From NCBI GenBank assembly GCA_002329205.1, contig DCTC01000002.1, positions 1 through 64,000 of the forward strand: 64,000 bases of DNA, written 5' to 3'. The translations under genes and the position numbers were made by a program. The notes below the pieces were generated by a model that was given only the letters and a program-made list of their open reading frames with translations, made no database searches and was not told the origin of the DNA. Positions 50,599-59,052 of this stretch are shown in pieces (within the stretch, counting starts at the first letter, position 1; the number at the start of each line of letters is the position of its first letter). This stretch comes from Candidatus Roizmanbacteria bacterium UBA1450 (GTDB lineage: Bacteria; Patescibacteriota; Microgenomatia; UBA1406; GWC2-37-13).

Positions 50599-51195
50599 TT
50601 ACAATGTCGCTGTAGATACGACCAGCCATTGCTTGCCTTCTACGATTTTATCATCTCGGCCGGCGAAGTCAAAAAAAGCATTTGCTTGTTTCATCTCTTC
50701 AAATGACTTCAAAAAAACGATAAGAAATGAATTGTCTTTTTTCTGACAGATCAATTCATTTTCATTCTCAAAAATAATCGTTATACATTGGGTTTTTATA
50801 TCAGGGAGTAAAGTCATAAGATGTGTTTCTTCCGTCAAAAATTCAATACTTTCCCAGGAATTTGAAGAGTATGTGAGAAAAGGGTACAAATGAGAGGTAT
50901 CAAGGATGAAACCCTGTGAATCCAGAGATACTTGCGTGGTTTTTTTATCAAGACCTTCTCTTTTGAACTCAAAATTGCCAGGTGATGCAAATTCTCTTGT
51001 CTTCCAAAAATCCTGAGCATCTATGGAATCGTTTTCGGCTGTTTTGTCAATAAAGGCAAGAAGATAAGATCTTTCGGGTTTTTGCCCGGTCAAAGCTTTT
51101 GCTGAGGGTTGGAAAAAAATAAAAAGTATGACAAGCAGAGTGATTAGACTTAATACAAAGAAAAGTTTGTTACCCTTCAAGTATAATTGATTCAT
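50599..51195 (-). CDS. Hypothetical membrane-anchored protein
   Basis: 198 residues: one N-terminal transmembrane helix (about 9-29, LFFVLSLITLLVILFIFF), then a hydrophilic extracytoplasmic domain with YLLAFIDKTAEN and SFLIVFLKSFEEMKQANAFF. No family recognised. The ATG at 51195 shares its CATG with the start codon of the divergent gene at 51194, so the two start codons overlap. Long upstream in-frame extension is rejected because it runs antisense through that gene. No good -10 is seen for it; transcription may enter from inside the other gene. Confidence 0.65.
   Translation of the reverse strand: MNQLYLKGNKLFFVLSLITLLVILFIFFQPSAKALTGQKPERSYLLAFIDKTAENDSIDAQDFWKTREFASPGNFEFKREGLDKKTTQVSLDSQGFILDTSHLYPFLTYSSNSWESIEFLTEETHLMTLLPDIKTQCITIIFENENELICQKKDNSFLIVFLKSFEEMKQANAFFDFAGRDDKIVEGKQWLVVSTATL
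51182..51187 (+). promoter_or_regulatory. -10 box TATAAT, leaderless start of 51194 gene
   Basis: Consensus TATAAT ends 6 nt before the ATG at 51194 and lies in codons 3-5 of the divergent minus-strand gene. Confidence 0.7.
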
Positions 51196-52870
51196 GGAGT
51201 TCTTGCGTTCAAAACATGTAATTGCATTCATGATCTTCTTCATTATATCAATCTTTTTTGTTTTCGATCTTTTTGTCCATAATGGGCGTCCTGTCACATT
51301 TGACGGACCGACACATATTGCCAACATGGCTCAGGTGTATGAAGGGCTGAAAGACGGAGACTTTCCAGTCAGATGGGGCTCAGGGTGGGCGCGTTACGGT
51401 TGGCCTGCACCTCTTTTTGCGCAGCAGACTACATCTTATGTCGGGGCGATTGTGAATTTTGTTGTCAATGATATCGTGACAGCGTACAATGTAACTGTCT
51501 TTTTGGGTGCATTGGTGTCAACATTTCTGTTGTATATATTTCTTCGGTTTTATGTAGGCTTTGTTCCGGCACTTCTCGGTGCTTTTGTATTTCACTTTGC
51601 TCCCTATCGTATAATGAATATCTATACACGGGGGGCTATTCCTGAGTTTTTTGCCAGTATTTTTATCATTGCAATTCTGATTGCTCTTTATCTTGCTTTA
51701 GAAAAGAAAAGACTTTCAGGATATCTTCTAGTTGCATGCTCCGTTGCTGGATTGCTTCTTACGCATCCATTCATGGTAGTGGTCGGTAGTTTCATTTTTG
51801 TTCCGTATGGTATATATCTATTGTGGCTTGATAGAAACTATGTCATCCTGAAACTGATAACAATTTGTTTGATGCTGGGTATCGGGATCGGACTTGCAGC
51901 GTATTTCCTTGTTCCGCTTTTTCTTGAAGTAAAGTATTTGTATTACGGAGGCTCGTTATCTCATTTCACACCAGGACATTTTCTGAGTATTGAAAGATTT
52001 TTTATTGATAGCTGGCCGTATTTCACTGCAGATGATATTGCACCGCGCGGACATTTTCATATAGGGGGGATTCTGGAAGGTATTATTATCGTTCTGTCAA
52101 TTGGTTATGTTATTTATAGATATATACGCCACAAGACTATCGAGATTTTGCCGTTGCTGTTTAGCCTGGTCGGAACTATATACATTCTTATGACCTTACC
52201 TATCTCTGATTTGCTCTATCAAAAGATTATACTTCTTGGGAATATTCAGCACCCCTGGAGGATGCTTACGGGATACATTCTTGTGCCTCCCATTCTTCTG
52301 GCATTTCTTTTGGAGAAAACGGGATATAAGCGAATGATCAGCATTTTGATTATTTTTATTATTGCATCTCTTCGATTTCCGGAATTGTACGGTAAAAACT
52401 ATACGGCATATCCTGAACAGAGCTATTTTGTCACGGATGACAACATGCATGGCACGAATATGAACACCATCTGGATGGGGGAGGTGCGGGATTATCCGTA
52501 TCAAAGAGAAAAAGTGGTAATTGTCGAGGGAGAAGGAACGATTTCTGAGCTTCAGCTGGAAAATTCCCAAAGACGTTTTGTACTTACTTCTGAAAACGTT
52601 GTGAATATCGTTGATTACACATTCTATTTCCCCGGATGGAAAACGTATGTTGACGGTCAGGAAGTACCGATTCAATTTCAGGATCCGGCCTACCGGGGGG
52701 TTATAACCTATCAGGTTCCGGCCGGTGAACATGAAATAACTGAGGTGTTTACGCGGACTAAACCACGACTGTTGGGTGATGTGATATCCGGCATTTCATT
52801 GATTTTCTTTGCTGTTCTCTTTACACTAAGAGAACGTATTTCACAGATAATCCCGTATGTTCAAAAATAG
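51194..52870 (+). CDS. YfhO/PTPS-related multi-membrane protein
   Basis: 558 residues with about 12 helices. The segment FAPYRIMNIYTRGAIPEFFA and the LLTHPFMVVVG helix match the membrane domain called 6-pyruvoyl-tetrahydropterin-synthase-related (PF10131-like), related to YfhO-type glycosyltransferases; the name does not indicate PTPS activity. The C-terminal about 130 residues form a soluble beta domain (YTFYFPGWKTYVDGQEVPI). The gene at 60460-62133 is a paralogue in topology and motif. TATAAT lies 6 nt before the ATG, and the last 14 nt overlap the next gene. Confidence 0.78.
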   Translation: MEFLRSKHVIAFMIFFIISIFFVFDLFVHNGRPVTFDGPTHIANMAQVYEGLKDGDFPVRWGSGWARYGWPAPLFAQQTTSYVGAIVNFVVNDIVTAYNVTVFLGALVSTFLLYIFLRFYVGFVPALLGAFVFHFAPYRIMNIYTRGAIPEFFASIFIIAILIALYLALEKKRLSGYLLVACSVAGLLLTHPFMVVVGSFIFVPYGIYLLWLDRNYVILKLITICLMLGIGIGLAAYFLVPLFLEVKYLYYGGSLSHFTPGHFLSIERFFIDSWPYFTADDIAPRGHFHIGGILEGIIIVLSIGYVIYRYIRHKTIEILPLLFSLVGTIYILMTLPISDLLYQKIILLGNIQHPWRMLTGYILVPPILLAFLLEKTGYKRMISILIIFIIASLRFPELYGKNYTAYPEQSYFVTDDNMHGTNMNTIWMGEVRDYPYQREKVVIVEGEGTISELQLENSQRRFVLTSENVVNIVDYTFYFPGWKTYVDGQEVPIQFQDPAYRGVITYQVPAGEHEITEVFTRTKPRLLGDVISGISLIFFAVLFTLRERISQIIPYVQK

Positions 52871-54500
52871 TTTAGTCAAAAAATACAGTGTTCCCATTGC
52901 CCTTGGTTTAGTTTTTCTGATCGCATTTATTTTGCGGATTTTCCATCTGGGATCACTTCCTTTTAATCTGATGGAAGATGAGGTCCTGAGCGGATACGTC
53001 GGCCGTTTTATTCTGGAAAACGGTGTAGATCTTTATGGAAATCCCTGGCCATTGTTTTATTTTGATAAATTTGGAGATTATTACATCATAGGACCGATGT
53101 ATCTGACGGGGCTTTCCACGTTTCTATTTGGTGTAAATGCATTTGCAGTCAGGTTTCCTGCAGCATTTTTTGGAAGTTTGATCGTATTCCCTGTATACGT
53201 TTTTACTCACTTTATTTTTAAGAATAAAAAGATTTCCCTGATGTCGTCTCTGTTGATTGCTATCACTCCATGGCATCTGATATTATCCCGTTCCATGGTC
53301 GAAGGAGTAATCGGAAGTACGATATTCCTGACGGGTATTGTATGTTTTTTGATGTTTGTCGAGAAAAAAAAGATAATATGGATCATTTCTGGTATTGCGT
53401 TGGTGGTCGTGTCGTATTTTATTTATCATCCCTTCAGACTGTATGCTCCTGTTGCGTTTTTACCGCTTGTACTGATTTTCCCGACTGTCCGAAAGAATTC
53501 TTTTTCTCAATTGATCCCTTTGGTTTTTGTAATAATTTCTTTTATAACGCTCACACTTTATATCAGTTCAACACCATGGGGCAAGGGGCGATTTGTACAG
53601 ACTTCGATTTTCAGTCCATTGGCTCGGGTAGAGGGACGGTTGCAGGAGCAGATTTTCAATATGGAGGGCAATCGAATTCTTGAAGCACGGATCTTTCACA
53701 ATAAAGCTGTGGGATATGGCCGTGAATTTATCACTCAATATCTGTCATATTTCTCACCGCTTTTTCTTTTTGTACAGGGCGGTGCGGAGTCGCGGTATGA
53801 TGTCCCTGAGCAGGGTCTTGTGTATTTTACATATCTTCTTCTCATCATTGCATCGTTGCTTCCTATAAAGACAAAAGTCAAAGTTCAGGATAAGTATTTG
53901 CTGTATTATCTGTACTTACTCCTGCTGGCTCCCGTGCCGGCGGCTTTCACCTATTTTGGAGCTCCGAATATTCATCGATCAGTTTTCTTTGTCGTTCTAT
54001 TGGTAATTCCCGCAGCCTATGGATTGTACAAGCTGACATCAATTAAAAAATATAATGTAGTTATTGTTCCGGCGGTCGCTGTACTATTGCTTGGCGAATT
54101 TTTGTATTTCTGGCATCAGTACTCCGTACAAAGTGATATCTACACGGCAATCCGCCGCAATGACGCCCAGCGTCAGGTAGTGGAGTATATCGAAGCAAAT
54201 AAAAGTAAATATGATAAGGTGTATTTACCTTCGGAAGGGACGATGTCTTTGTATGTACTTTTCTATTCACAAAACTTCGATCCTGAACTTGCAGGAAAAT
54301 TTAAGCATGATGTCAAACTTGACTCAGTCGGAAAGTATCAATTTGTAGAAAGCAGCTGTCCGGCACAAGATCTTGAGATCGAAAATTCAGGCGTGCTTGT
54401 GGTCAACCGGTATGATTGCGGTGAGCCGGAGAGTTTCACAAAATTAGAGACTATAAAAGGAAAGAATAAATTACTGGGATTTGATTTGTATACCCGCTAA
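52857..54500 (+). CDS. GT-C (family 39-like) membrane glycosyltransferase
   Basis: 547 residues, about 11 helices and a soluble C-terminal domain (about 425-547). The first loop MEDEVLSGYVGRFILENGVD has the acidic pair (E-D-E) expected for catalysis, and FDKFGDYYIIGPMYLTGLS follows. The central ILSRSMVEGVIGSTIF segment resembles the IQIMSRHIHENIII stretch in the 38.4-kb paralogue. It starts 14 bp inside the previous gene, suggesting translational coupling, and its stop overlaps the stop of the convergent gene (CTAA). Confidence 0.82.
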   Translation: MFKNSLVKKYSVPIALGLVFLIAFILRIFHLGSLPFNLMEDEVLSGYVGRFILENGVDLYGNPWPLFYFDKFGDYYIIGPMYLTGLSTFLFGVNAFAVRFPAAFFGSLIVFPVYVFTHFIFKNKKISLMSSLLIAITPWHLILSRSMVEGVIGSTIFLTGIVCFLMFVEKKKIIWIISGIALVVVSYFIYHPFRLYAPVAFLPLVLIFPTVRKNSFSQLIPLVFVIISFITLTLYISSTPWGKGRFVQTSIFSPLARVEGRLQEQIFNMEGNRILEARIFHNKAVGYGREFITQYLSYFSPLFLFVQGGAESRYDVPEQGLVYFTYLLLIIASLLPIKTKVKVQDKYLLYYLYLLLLAPVPAAFTYFGAPNIHRSVFFVVLLVIPAAYGLYKLTSIKKYNVVIVPAVAVLLLGEFLYFWHQYSVQSDIYTAIRRNDAQRQVVEYIEANKSKYDKVYLPSEGTMSLYVLFYSQNFDPELAGKFKHDVKLDSVGKYQFVESSCPAQDLEIENSGVLVVNRYDCGEPESFTKLETIKGKNKLLGFDLYTR

Positions 54501-56158
54501 AGCCTCTCGCAGACAACAGCTTCGTTATTTTCATATACCTTTTCAAAATATTCACCGTGGCACATCAATAGGAGGCTTACGCTGTCTTTATGTGAAAGAG
54601 GGATGTAGATATACTGTATTTCTTTTTCCTGCGGAATTGAAGATATTTCTTTCGTTGAAATTTCCATTCGTCTTTCGAAATCAATACCGGCATTTTCGAG
54701 TGTATTTTGGAAATTTATATACGTCGGTTTGCGGGTGAATGCAGAAACATACGCCATATCATTCTCGTCCATCGGAGCAAAAACAACTCCATTCGGCTGG
54801 TTCTTCAGATAATCCAAAGCATCCATCTCGCCCTGCGGAATCACAAATCGACCGGGATTGGACAGATACGCAGCATTGGCCAGATTGGCCGGGAAGGTTA
54901 GAAGAACAAGCATAGTCAGAATGACGTAACCTGTTTTTTTGTTCCAACTGATAACTTGATATATAAGTTTTGATAGGAAGAGCGTTGAAAGGTATGAAGC
55001 CGGAACCGCAAATTGTATGGGATTAAACCAGTCGCCTTTCTGAATAAACATGACAGCTATCGTAATCGATAGGATAATTGAGACTGAAACGGCTGTTTCT
55101 ATAGTGTTTAATGATTTTGTAATTATTCCTCTAAGAATATATATAAATCCTAAAATTCGAGTCCCGAAATAAAAAAGAACAAAAAGAAACACTGATAAAA
55201 GTTCGATCATAAGAAGCCGGGGAGACCAGCCTGCTTCGTACAAGAAATACCTGGCATGTATCATGTTCTCGTTATAAAAAAGATCCGGACTCTCGATCAA
55301 ATGATGGACGGTCGCAAAGGGTGCAAATATAAAAATCGATCCGGATGACGCGGAGTCTAAGGGATCATAGAACATGAAAATCGCGATAAGCGCTCCCAGT
55401 CCGTACAACGAGTTATGCCATAGAAATTTCCTGAAATTTCTTTTTTGGATCAATCGAAACAGTTCATTGAAAAATAAAATTGTCATCAAAGAAAAGGCAA
55501 CGTAAAACTTGATTCCGAAAGATAAAAATACCAAAATGCTGATCAGGATATGATCTCTCAAGCGAAGTTTGTTCCGGTACAAAAGGATAAGGACACTGTA
55601 CAAAATCAGCATGGCAATCGCAGCATGAGGGCTCTCGAGAAGTCGTGTTGCCTGAAAGGTATTGATGAGTACACTGTTTCTGATTTCTCCGAAGTGATAC
55701 AGCGATGTGACGAGTGATAGGTGCATCCCGAAATACGTAAAAAACAGAAATAGTGCAACAAATAAGGGACTATCTTTGATTTTTCGCGCAAGTGATATGG
55801 AGAGTGCTGTCAATCCGATCATAAATGCGATCGGGATAAGTTTATAGAATGTCACTGCAATGGGGATCCCCACCAGAGAAAGAAGATAGGTAAGCAAGTT
55901 TGGAAGGTAGTGATATCCCCGCAGAACTTCACCGGCGAAGTTGGGCATCTGGAAAGGAAATGTCTGAAACGCAGTAGCCGAAACTGCCTGAAACCATATC
56001 CCATCACGATAATTGGTCCCGATAATAAATCCACAGGTACCATTTACGCAACCAGTCTGTCCGTCGAAGATAAGGGGTAAAAGAGTCAAAATAAATGCGG
56101 GAATGATGAGGAAGAGAAGAATGATATGCTCTGAAAGGTATTTTATTGAATTATTCAT
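54497..56158 (-). CDS. GT-C-like multi-membrane protein, paralogue B
   Basis: 553 residues with about 12 helices. Shares with the 48907 protein the C-x4-C loop (CVNGTC), the NYRDGIWFQAVSA loop, GSIFIFAPFATVHHLIE and HARYFLYEAGWSPRL; the soluble C-terminal domain (about 430-553) differs more. Same probable function as its paralogue: polyprenyl-phosphate-sugar-dependent transferase of unknown donor and acceptor. The ATG at 56158 is chosen because TATACT (56167-56172) lies 8 nt upstream; a start six codons earlier would be inside the box. Confidence 0.75.
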   Translation of the reverse strand: MNNSIKYLSEHIILLFLIIPAFILTLLPLIFDGQTGCVNGTCGFIIGTNYRDGIWFQAVSATAFQTFPFQMPNFAGEVLRGYHYLPNLLTYLLSLVGIPIAVTFYKLIPIAFMIGLTALSISLARKIKDSPLFVALFLFFTYFGMHLSLVTSLYHFGEIRNSVLINTFQATRLLESPHAAIAMLILYSVLILLYRNKLRLRDHILISILVFLSFGIKFYVAFSLMTILFFNELFRLIQKRNFRKFLWHNSLYGLGALIAIFMFYDPLDSASSGSIFIFAPFATVHHLIESPDLFYNENMIHARYFLYEAGWSPRLLMIELLSVFLFVLFYFGTRILGFIYILRGIITKSLNTIETAVSVSIILSITIAVMFIQKGDWFNPIQFAVPASYLSTLFLSKLIYQVISWNKKTGYVILTMLVLLTFPANLANAAYLSNPGRFVIPQGEMDALDYLKNQPNGVVFAPMDENDMAYVSAFTRKPTYINFQNTLENAGIDFERRMEISTKEISSIPQEKEIQYIYIPLSHKDSVSLLLMCHGEYFEKVYENNEAVVCERL

Positions 56159-57140
56159 TCCTGGCAAGTATAACAAATGATATAGTTAACAAACCTATCA
56201 ACGCGGAGTACATTGTATAGAATGTAGGCTTGGTTTGAAATGTATTACCAATATGATCTGCAAAATCAGAAAATTCATATTTACCTTGAACATTTATTAT
56301 GTACACACCTGAAGTGAATTCGATTTCAACAGGATTATGTTTATAGAAATTATCAAAAGTAGAATGATATGTTTGATCAAAACCTGATCCGATGATTTCT
56401 GCCTGTTGGATCACCACTCGATTATTTCCCTCTTTGGAAATTTGAACTGTAACAAAATCATCCGTAAGCGTCTTTGACAATTTTAAGTAGAAAGGTGAAT
56501 CATCAGAAGGTAAAGATATGTCTTGAACATATTCAGTCAACAATACTTTACCAGCTTTATTTTTAAATTCAAATACAATAGATCCATGTTCGATGACTGA
56601 TGTCTTTTTTAATTGGATTACTAATCCGCTAATTGTTTTATTTTGAGTATTTTTTATCTGAAATGTAATCGGTGTATTCGTAATATGTTGTTCATTGGTT
56701 GCTTTATATTTATATTTTGTTAACAGAATATGTTGTGCTGTATATGCAAAATCTAAAATATAAATCAAAAGAAAGATTGATGCTAAAGCGAACGTAACTT
56801 GTTTTATATTAAATGTATATTTGGTGTCAAGAAATCGTAGAAGCGTTGATTTTTTCTCATTACGTATGAGTTGAATAAGTGTTATCAGTAAAAAAATTGA
56901 CATAACAATTTGTATGGTATTTAAACCAAAATATACGATTTCAGGACTGATAAAGTAACTTATACGTTCATTTATATTAGGAGCTGTTTGGAGTACGGGA
57001 CTCAGACTTGTCCCGAGAGAGCCAGTAAGAACGAAATGATCAGCCAAAGATCTGCGGAAAAATCCTATAAGAGCAATAACAAAAAAGTACGAAAACGGAA
57101 GTCCTTTATGGTCAGCAAGGCCAAAAACGGAATAATCCAT
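56151..57140 (-). CDS. C-terminal half of a frameshifted GT-C-like gene
   Basis: 329 residues: two or three helices (about 20-35, 75-95, 110-130), a beta-rich extracytoplasmic domain (about 140-300) and a C-terminal helix. It overlaps the 3' end of the gene upstream by 76 bp in another frame. The text of the two frames joins smoothly if one T is added to a run of six Ts (57086-57081 on the minus strand): IKDFRFRTF in one frame continues as FVIALIGFFRRS in the other. It is therefore more likely the second half of a 671-residue protein than a separate gene; its ATG at 57140 has no promoter. Composition is markedly AT-rich. Confidence 0.6.
   Translation of the reverse strand: MDYSVFGLADHKGLPFSYFFVIALIGFFRRSLADHFVLTGSLGTSLSPVLQTAPNINERISYFISPEIVYFGLNTIQIVMSIFLLITLIQLIRNEKKSTLLRFLDTKYTFNIKQVTFALASIFLLIYILDFAYTAQHILLTKYKYKATNEQHITNTPITFQIKNTQNKTISGLVIQLKKTSVIEHGSIVFEFKNKAGKVLLTEYVQDISLPSDDSPFYLKLSKTLTDDFVTVQISKEGNNRVVIQQAEIIGSGFDQTYHSTFDNFYKHNPVEIEFTSGVYIINVQGKYEFSDFADHIGNTFQTKPTFYTMYSALIGLLTISFVILARNE
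56167..56172 (-). promoter_or_regulatory. -10 box TATACT before paralogue B
   Basis: TATACT on the minus strand ends 8 nt before the ATG at 56158. Confidence 0.55.
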
Positions 57141-58165
57141 ATACTGAATTGTACAAAAAAATACCGCATATCTTCAGAGATAAACACTATCAAAAGAAGA
57201 ATAGTACTAATTGTTATTATGTGAAAATTATTTGTTTGAATGTGCGTACGAAAGATATATACACCTATAGTAAAAAGCAAATATAAAACGAGAAAAATCG
57301 GTACGTCATTTAATCTGAAATGAAACAAAGCTAATGATTCTTCCGAATTAAGAAAAAATTGTTTCATGAGCGCACCATCTTTTAAATAACTTTGTGATAG
57401 GAGGACGTAACAAAAACCGAAGAACACCGATGATATCATAAAACTTTTAACGCTTCTCGAAATTACCATTAGGAATGGGATCACAAAAAGAATGGGGACT
57501 TGTTTGATGACTGCACCGATAGCGAAGAATACTAACATAAGTAAAATCGATCGACTCATTATTTTACTATTCTCTTTCGATGCAATAATTGCATAGTAGA
57601 TACCACCGATAAGAAACGCGACCATTGCCAAATCAGATTGGAACATTGCATAACCGACATAAATCATAGGTAGATTTAAAGCCCAAAATAGAACAAGATA
57701 TTTATTATATTTTGGTCCGAAAATGAGAGTGGCTATTTTGATAAAGTAGAAGAGGAAGATGAAATCATAAATAAACTGAAATAATTTAATAGAAGTCAAT
57801 TGATAGAGAGGAGGGCTCCACTGCCCGAATCCGGAAAGATATGATTCTGCTTCTGTGTATCCTTTGTTGTCAAATATATATCTAATATCGATTATTTTTA
57901 AAAAGTCCAGTATATTCAACCAAACGGCTGCGAGTTGATAATAGATTTTCCCGTATAGCTGAATATCCAAAGACATAATTTTTTTAACAACAAAAAAGCC
58001 TTCAACGATATTACCGGTATCAGCTACTGATTTAATTAAAACTAAGATATTAAAGAAGTCAAATGAATGCGTAAAAAGAATGGCAAAAATCAAACGTACT
58101 ATTATTCCTAAGATTACGAATGAAATTAATTTCCGACGATTATGGAAAAATACTTTAACCTTCAC
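57065..58165 (-). CDS. N-terminal part of a frameshifted GT-C-like gene
   Basis: 366 residues in about nine helices; the first loop has AESYLSGFGQWSPPLYQLTSIKL, and a later AMFQSDLAMVAFL (acidic residue in the membrane-near loop) is GT87/PMT-like. Its frame ends TAG shortly after RFRTFLLLLL, where the alternative frame continues the protein. The heptamer T-TTT-TTG at the break is a possible -1 slippery site. It starts 4 bp before the end of the preceding GT2 gene. GC content of this gene is around 30%, clearly below its neighbours, which suggests recent acquisition. Confidence 0.7.
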   Translation of the reverse strand: MKVKVFFHNRRKLISFVILGIIVRLIFAILFTHSFDFFNILVLIKSVADTGNIVEGFFVVKKIMSLDIQLYGKIYYQLAAVWLNILDFLKIIDIRYIFDNKGYTEAESYLSGFGQWSPPLYQLTSIKLFQFIYDFIFLFYFIKIATLIFGPKYNKYLVLFWALNLPMIYVGYAMFQSDLAMVAFLIGGIYYAIIASKENSKIMSRSILLMLVFFAIGAVIKQVPILFVIPFLMVISRSVKSFMISSVFFGFCYVLLSQSYLKDGALMKQFFLNSEESLALFHFRLNDVPIFLVLYLLFTIGVYIFRTHIQTNNFHIITISTILLLIVFISEDMRYFFVQFSIWIIPFLALLTIKDFRFRTFLLLLL

Positions 58166-59052
58166 TTTATGAGTCTATTAATAATTTTATTTGTGAAATG
58201 TTTGGATACATCACTTAGTTTTTTTACTCCCATCCAGTGATTTATCTCAAAAAGCAAACGTGCTGCAAAGGAGTGTGTCTCCTTGACGATTTCCTTTTCA
58301 TCAACCGTTTCATATTTCTTCCCTTCCCAATAATAAAAATAAACAAGAGGATAGTACATAAGCTGCAGAAAGGAGAGAGCAAAACCGTGCATACCGTCTT
58401 TGTATCCGTCTGCCGCAAAATATCGGCTGATAAACTCGCGTATTCCGTCTCCCAATGCATGATGGAGAGAATAATCGGTACGGTTTTCTGCATCAGATTT
58501 TGCGTATCTGGTCATTTTTCCCAGATACTCATCGAGAGATTCGTAATTGTGATGCAAAATAGCGAATTCTTCTTTGGATTCTACTGTATATCCCTTGCCG
58601 TCCGTTTGAGGTTGTGCATGTATCTCGGTCGGCCAAATGACGGAATCTTTTTTAAATAGCCGTGTTTGATAATCCGGCCACCAGCGTGAGTGTCCCATCC
58701 ATTTTTTCAAAATCATATTTTTCCTGGGAATGGTCACATAATCATATTCTTCATAAATTTCCATGAGATGTTTGGCAAGTCGATCGGGTAATATCTCGTC
58801 GGGATCCATAAAAAGAAGGTAATCAGTCTGAGCATATTCTTTCGTTTTTTCACGAATACGTTCGACATACGGCACCGATTCGTGGGTAAGAATTCGTACA
58901 TTGTGAACGGATTCCAATTTCTTCTTCACATGGTCCGAAAGTCCGATATCAACGATGATAATCTCCCGGCTCAAATCAGCGACTGATTTTACCGTATCAT
59001 GAATATATTTAGGCTCCCCTTGAGCGACGATAATGGTTGTTATATTACTCAT
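58162..59052 (-). CDS. Family 2 glycosyltransferase (WaaE/KdtX-like)
   Basis: 296 residues. TTIIVAQGEPKYIHDTVKSV replaces the usual HNEE start, but SREIIIVDIG and the metal-binding LLFMDPDEILP are present, then PRKNMILKKWMGHSRWWPDYQ and EIHAQPQTDG. It is a divergent paralogue of the 41984 gene. The C-terminal 80 residues contain an amphipathic or membrane-proximal helix region (FALSFLQLMYYPLVYFYYW). It overlaps the following GT-C gene by 4 bp and the preceding flippase by 8 bp, so all three are one operon. Confidence 0.88.
   Translation of the reverse strand: MSNITTIIVAQGEPKYIHDTVKSVADLSREIIIVDIGLSDHVKKKLESVHNVRILTHESVPYVERIREKTKEYAQTDYLLFMDPDEILPDRLAKHLMEIYEEYDYVTIPRKNMILKKWMGHSRWWPDYQTRLFKKDSVIWPTEIHAQPQTDGKGYTVESKEEFAILHHNYESLDEYLGKMTRYAKSDAENRTDYSLHHALGDGIREFISRYFAADGYKDGMHGFALSFLQLMYYPLVYFYYWEGKKYETVDEKEIVKETHSFAARLLFEINHWMGVKKLSDVSKHFTNKIINRLIK

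Noticed and set aside
51196..51327. Upstream in-frame extension of the 51195 gene
   Set aside because: It runs antisense to the conserved N terminus of the 51194 gene and places the natural signal-anchor helix in the middle of the protein.
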